Origin: Syntrophaceae bacterium
Lineage (GTDB): Bacteria; Desulfobacterota; Syntrophia; Syntrophales; PHBD01
NCBI GenBank assembly: GCA_013177825.1
Contig: JABLXX010000006.1
Span: 235,853 to 299,852 of the forward strand
Direction of reading: 5' to 3'
DNA length: 64,000 nt
Position numbers and translations under genes: made by a program. Below are positions 61,020 to 64,000 of the stretch, one piece after another (the stretch's first letter is position 1; each line of letters begins with the position of its first letter). Below the pieces are notes generated by a model. That model was given only the letters and a program-made list of their open reading frames with translations, did no database searches and was not told where the DNA came from.

Positions 61020-61859
61020 TTACCACTCGTCCACGAGGGCCGGATAGGTCGTCCGGTCCACGAGGCGGACCGCCCCGGTTGGGCAGACCGTCCGGCAAAG
61101 GCCGCAGCCGAAGCAGCGGCTGATGTTCACGCTGGCGATCATGTCCAGGGGAGAGTACCGCAGGGCCCCGAAGGGGCAGCGGGGAAGGCAGAGAGGCATC
61201 TTCGTGCAGCCCTCCGCGCACTTCTTCCGGTCGACGACGGAGACGTATTCCCCTTTTCGCTGGGCGTTGACGATGCCGAAGTGGGCCCGGATCCGGGTGG
61301 GCATGCAGTCCGTCTCCAGGCAGTGGCACATGACGATGGGGGGCTTCCCGTCCGAGTCCACGCCAGAATCCCACAGCGAATGAACCAGGCCGAGGCGGTC
61401 CATCTCCTTTTCGAATTCCTTCGCCTCCTCGCGGGTGATGACCCGGCTGTCGGTTTCCCAGGGGCGCTGCTCCAGGGCCCGGTCGACGACGGGATCGAAA
61501 AAGAGGCAGGAAAACACGTCCTTGTGGCCGAAATGGCGCCGGCAGGCGCAGTGCATGAGGAGGAACCGGTCCCCCGGCGTCATGTCGATGACCTTCAGGG
61601 CGTCTTCCAGGGGCAGGACCTGCCCCTGGTGCTGGGTGATCTTCTCGAGGGCGATGTTGAAGGCGCCGCCGAAGTTGTAGTCCGGGAGCGTGTCTTCGCT
61701 GTCCGCGGTGGCGCCGACCTCGAAGCTGTTCTTGTAGACCCCCGAGAGCATGTCGTAGGCGGTGTTGTGTCCCGGGGCCTGGAACAGCTCCGGGCGGTAA
61801 TTATCCGGATTCAAATACCATTTTGTTCCGTTGCCGTATTCCGTGCAGTAGCGGCACAT
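61020..61859 (-). CDS. Fe-S protein with C-terminal ferredoxin domain
   Basis: The 279-residue product has scattered Cys pairs at the N-terminus (MCRYC) and in the middle (MHCACRRHF, VMCHCLETDC), then two ferredoxin-type clusters near 215-265 (CAEGCTKMPLCLPRCPFGAL and CFGCGLCRTVCPTGAV). The N-terminal part is not a family I can name, although similar proteins with CxxC...CAC are common next to oxidoreductases in syntrophs. It heads the five-gene AOR operon; 22 bp before the ferredoxin gene. Confidence 0.85.
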   Translation of the reverse strand: MCRYCTEYGNGTKWYLNPDNYRPELFQAPGHNTAYDMLSGVYKNSFEVGATADSEDTLPDYNFGGAFNIALEKITQHQGQVLPLEDALKVIDMTPGDRFLLMHCACRRHFGHKDVFSCLFFDPVVDRALEQRPWETDSRVITREEAKEFEKEMDRLGLVHSLWDSGVDSDGKPPIVMCHCLETDCMPTRIRAHFGIVNAQRKGEYVSVVDRKKCAEGCTKMPLCLPRCPFGALRYSPLDMIASVNISRCFGCGLCRTVCPTGAVRLVDRTTYPALVDEW

Positions 61860-61897
61860 GGTCTTTCTCCCTCCCTGTCATGAGAGAAAAGGCGCCT

Positions 61898-61927
61898 TGG
61901 CGGGGGGCTCTTAGACGCCCCCCGCCA
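61898..61927 (-). terminator. Terminator hairpin between SCP2 gene and the AOR operon
   Basis: TGGCGGGGGGC and GCCCCCCGCCA form a perfect 11-bp stem with an eight-base loop. On the minus strand it is followed by AAGGCGCCTTTTCTCTC. It ends the adh-scp2 unit and separates it from the AOR operon. Confidence 0.75.
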
Positions 61928-61941
61928 GGAGTTACGGAAGA

Positions 61942-62361
61942 CTACTTGATGATCTTGTCCTCCATGCCCAGGTCTTTCAGGACCTGAATGTAGACGGCGG
62001 CCACCTTCTTGAGTTTCGGGGCCAGTTTCAGGAGACCCGTGGCGGAACCCTTCACCCGGATCTTCTTGCGGGTGATGGCCATGACCGGGTTCAGCTTGTC
62101 CGACCAGGAGCGGTGGGCGTCGTCGGCGGAGAGGCTCATGACCAGGTCCGGCGTCCCCGGGGGATCGCCGGCGCCGAACTCGAGCTTGCCGCCGCGGGCG
62201 TCCACCCAGACGGCGCAGCCGGGGCCGCTCTCCGTGTAATCGTACAGGATGAGCTGGTTCACCTTCTTCATCCCTTCGGAGAGTTCGGGGTCCTTGGCCA
62301 CCTCTTCGTGGAGCTTCAGAATCGCCGTGACGGCCTCCTGCGGATCCTTCCAGAATTCCAT
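61942..62361 (-). CDS. SCP2 sterol-binding domain protein
   Basis: The 139-residue product is a stand-alone SCP2 domain (GPGCAVWVDARGGKLEFGAG, then DLVMSLSADDAHRSWSDKLNPVMAI, and GSATGLLKLAPKLKKV). It is probably a lipid or acyl-CoA carrier rather than sterol-binding. AAAGGAG precedes the ATG. Lies 14 bp after the Fe-ADH gene, so co-transcribed. Confidence 0.88.
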   Translation of the reverse strand: MEFWKDPQEAVTAILKLHEEVAKDPELSEGMKKVNQLILYDYTESGPGCAVWVDARGGKLEFGAGDPPGTPDLVMSLSADDAHRSWSDKLNPVMAITRKKIRVKGSATGLLKLAPKLKKVAAVYIQVLKDLGMEDKIIK

Positions 62362-62375
62362 GTGCGTTCTCCTTT

Positions 62376-63572
62376 CTAACGGGCTTTCAGGTAAAGGTTG
62401 ATGATGTCTTCCTCTTCCACGTACCGCGGGTTGTAGCTGATCTGTCCGTCGCCGGACGCCAGGTCCACCAGGGGCTGCAGGCCCTCCCGTTCGCCGGGGA
62501 CGCCGAAGTCCTTCAGGGTCTGGGTGAGGCCCACTTCCTTCAGGAGGGCCTTCACGGCCTGGACGGCGAGGCGTCCCGCCTCGATCGGTTCCTTCCCGTC
62601 CACGGGGATTCCCATGGCGTCGGCGACCATCATGAACCGGTCGGGCCGCTCCTCCAGGTTGAACGCCATGACATGGGGCAGCATGATGGCGTTGGCCAGC
62701 CCGTGGGGGATGCCGTGGAGGGCTCCCAGGGTGTGGGCCAGGGCGTGGACGGCCCCGGTCATGGCATTGACAAAGCACATCCCGGCGATGGTGCTGGCCA
62801 GGAGCATGTTCCCCCGGGCGTCGACGTTGTCCGGCTCGCGGACCGCCACGGGGAGGTAGCGGCAGATCATGCGGATCGCGTGGAAGCCCAGGGCGTCCGC
62901 GATGGGCTCGGCGTTGTTGGACGTCACCCCCTCGATGGCGTGGGTCAGGGCGTCCATGCCCGTGAAGGCGGTGATCTTCGCCGGCAGCTTCAGCGTCAGC
63001 TCGGGATCGAGCATGGCGATGTCGGAGTTGCAGAAGGGGTGGGTGACCTGCAGCTTCGCATGGGCTTCCGTGTCGAGGACCACCATGGCGTTGGTGATCT
63101 CGCAGCCCGTCCCCGCCGTCGTCGGAAAGGCGATGTGGGGCGGAAGGGGTTTCGCCCCATCCCACAGGGCCGCCTGGGCGGCCAGGGGGGCGAAATCGTC
63201 CAGGCCGTCGCCGATCAGGATGTTGATTGCCTTGGCCGTATCCATGACGCTCCCGCCGCCGACGGCGATCAGGCAGTCGGCGCCCTTTTCGCGGTAGAAC
63301 CGGGCTCCCTCGTTGATCAGGTCGATCCGGGCATCTTGAAGGATCCCGTCGAAGACCCCCGCCAGTGCGAGGTCCGACTTCTCCACCGCCTCGACGACCA
63401 TCCCGGCCACCCCGGCGTCCACCAGGCCCTTGTCGGTGAAGATCACCGCCCGGGTCCCGCCGAGTTGGGCCATTTCGTAGCCCACCTCGCTCCGCAGGCC
63501 CGGGGAGTACATGATCCGGGAGCGGTTCACCCAACTGAAAAACGGCTCAAACGATAGTTCCGGATACTTCAT
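62376..63572 (-). CDS. Iron-containing alcohol dehydrogenase
   Basis: The 398-residue product has the NAD motif GGGSVMDTAKA, PTTAGTGCE, and the Fe ligands in MDALTHAIEG and GAVHALAHTLGALHGIPHG. It oxidises or forms an alcohol with NAD(H); the substrate is unknown. AAGGAGG lies before the ATG. Located 72 bp after the acyl-CoA dehydrogenase gene and 14 bp before scp2. Confidence 0.93.
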   Translation of the reverse strand: MKYPELSFEPFFSWVNRSRIMYSPGLRSEVGYEMAQLGGTRAVIFTDKGLVDAGVAGMVVEAVEKSDLALAGVFDGILQDARIDLINEGARFYREKGADCLIAVGGGSVMDTAKAINILIGDGLDDFAPLAAQAALWDGAKPLPPHIAFPTTAGTGCEITNAMVVLDTEAHAKLQVTHPFCNSDIAMLDPELTLKLPAKITAFTGMDALTHAIEGVTSNNAEPIADALGFHAIRMICRYLPVAVREPDNVDARGNMLLASTIAGMCFVNAMTGAVHALAHTLGALHGIPHGLANAIMLPHVMAFNLEERPDRFMMVADAMGIPVDGKEPIEAGRLAVQAVKALLKEVGLTQTLKDFGVPGEREGLQPLVDLASGDGQISYNPRYVEEEDIINLYLKAR

Positions 63573-63644
63573 GATTTCCTCCTTGTATAGGAGATTGAGG
63601 TTTCGTTGCCTGTTGCCGCCGAAACGTCCCTGCCGCGCTCCGCG

Positions 63645-64000
63645 TTACCGGAGGATCTGCCCGGCGATGATGGTCCGCTGGATCTGGTTCGTCCCCTCGT
63701 AGATCTGGGTGATCTTTGCGTCCCGCATCATTCGTTCTACAGGATATTCCCGGACATAGCCATACCCGCCGAAGACCTGCACGGCATCGGTGGTTACCTT
63801 CATCGCCACGTCCGAGGCGTACCACTTCGCCATGGAGGCGATCTTCGGCAGGTCCGCCGCCTCCGGCTCCGAGTCGATCATCGACGCCGCCCGGTACACG
63901 ATCGACCGCGCCGTCTCCACCGACAGGGCCATCTCCGCCAGCATCCACTGCATCCCCTGGAACGAGGACAGGGGCTTCCCGAACTGCACCCGTTCCTTCG
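63645..64000 (-). CDS. Acyl-CoA dehydrogenase, 5' part outside the window
   Basis: Only the C-terminal 118 codons are present. The frame is open to the window edge and begins KERVQFGKPLSSFQGMQWMLAEM, with the FAD/flavin C-terminal signatures VFGGYGYVREYPVERMMRD and IYEGTNQIQRT. The GTG at 63989 is internal, not a start. The catalytic base region is outside or at the edge. Part of a unit with Fe-ADH and SCP2. Confidence 0.93.
   Translation of the reverse strand, partial: KERVQFGKPLSSFQGMQWMLAEMALSVETARSIVYRAASMIDSEPEAADLPKIASMAKWYASDVAMKVTTDAVQVFGGYGYVREYPVERMMRDAKITQIYEGTNQIQRTIIAGQILR

Overview
The window is a G+C-rich bacterial chromosome segment (no rRNA, tRNA or CRISPR array seen) that includes the probable replication origin region. 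The gene content points to a syntrophic or anaerobic member of the old Deltaproteobacteria, most like the Syntrophales (Syntrophus/Smithella relatives): phenylacetate-CoA-type ligase with its ACT partner, a tungsten-type aldehyde:ferredoxin oxidoreductase cluster, Fe-alcohol dehydrogenase, acyl-CoA dehydrogenase, sigma-54 two-component signalling, an N-type ATPase and a Gram-negative envelope (Pal, CpoB, lipoproteins). The taxonomic assignment is inferred from gene content only.

Layout. 0-10 kb: ricT (5' cut by the window edge)-metG, a flavin-type PNPOx protein divergent from mutY, ybaK-thioredoxin with a duplicated zinc ribbon, a penicillin-acylase-type hydrolase, and a membrane GGDEF-like protein with a lipoprotein. 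10-14 kb: a Gate-domain membrane protein, paaK-ACT, and a cytidylate-kinase-like protein. 14-29 kb is the most unusual part: a PAS histidine kinase and a sigma-54 response regulator, a terminator, a near-consensus -24/-12 promoter, two RsbRD_N-like proteins (one with four membrane helices), the complete nine-gene N-ATPase operon atpDCQRBEFAG with Na+-binding residues in subunit c, a second cytidylate-kinase-like protein overlapping atpG, a protein made of three PAS domains, and a third RsbRD_N-like protein. The same three protein families therefore occur on both sides of the ATPase.

29-42 kb: rtcB-archease-TVP38 (overlapping genes, minus strand), then the replication block gyrA, gyrB, dnaN, dnaA, parB, parA, rsmG, all read leftwards, with DnaA boxes in the gaps on either side of dnaA. 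42-53 kb: trmJ-like methyltransferase, ctpA-yibQ-TPR lipoprotein operon, cpoB and pal, gltX, mdh, glmM. 53-57 kb: DedA protein, a membrane protein with a bactofilin-like repeat, a non-coding inverted-repeat element of about 550 bp, a HerA/DUF853 ATPase and a small secreted protein. 57-64 kb (all minus strand): AOR with a CooC-like ATPase, a protein of unknown function and two Fe-S proteins, then SCP2, Fe-ADH and a truncated acyl-CoA dehydrogenase.

Working model (inference): the kinase/regulator pair at 14-17.5 kb activates a sigma-54 promoter at 17755 and so a transcript of up to about 11 kb carrying the sodium-type ATPase together with PAS, RsbRD_N-like and kinase-like proteins, coupling ion homeostasis to a sensed redox or energy signal.
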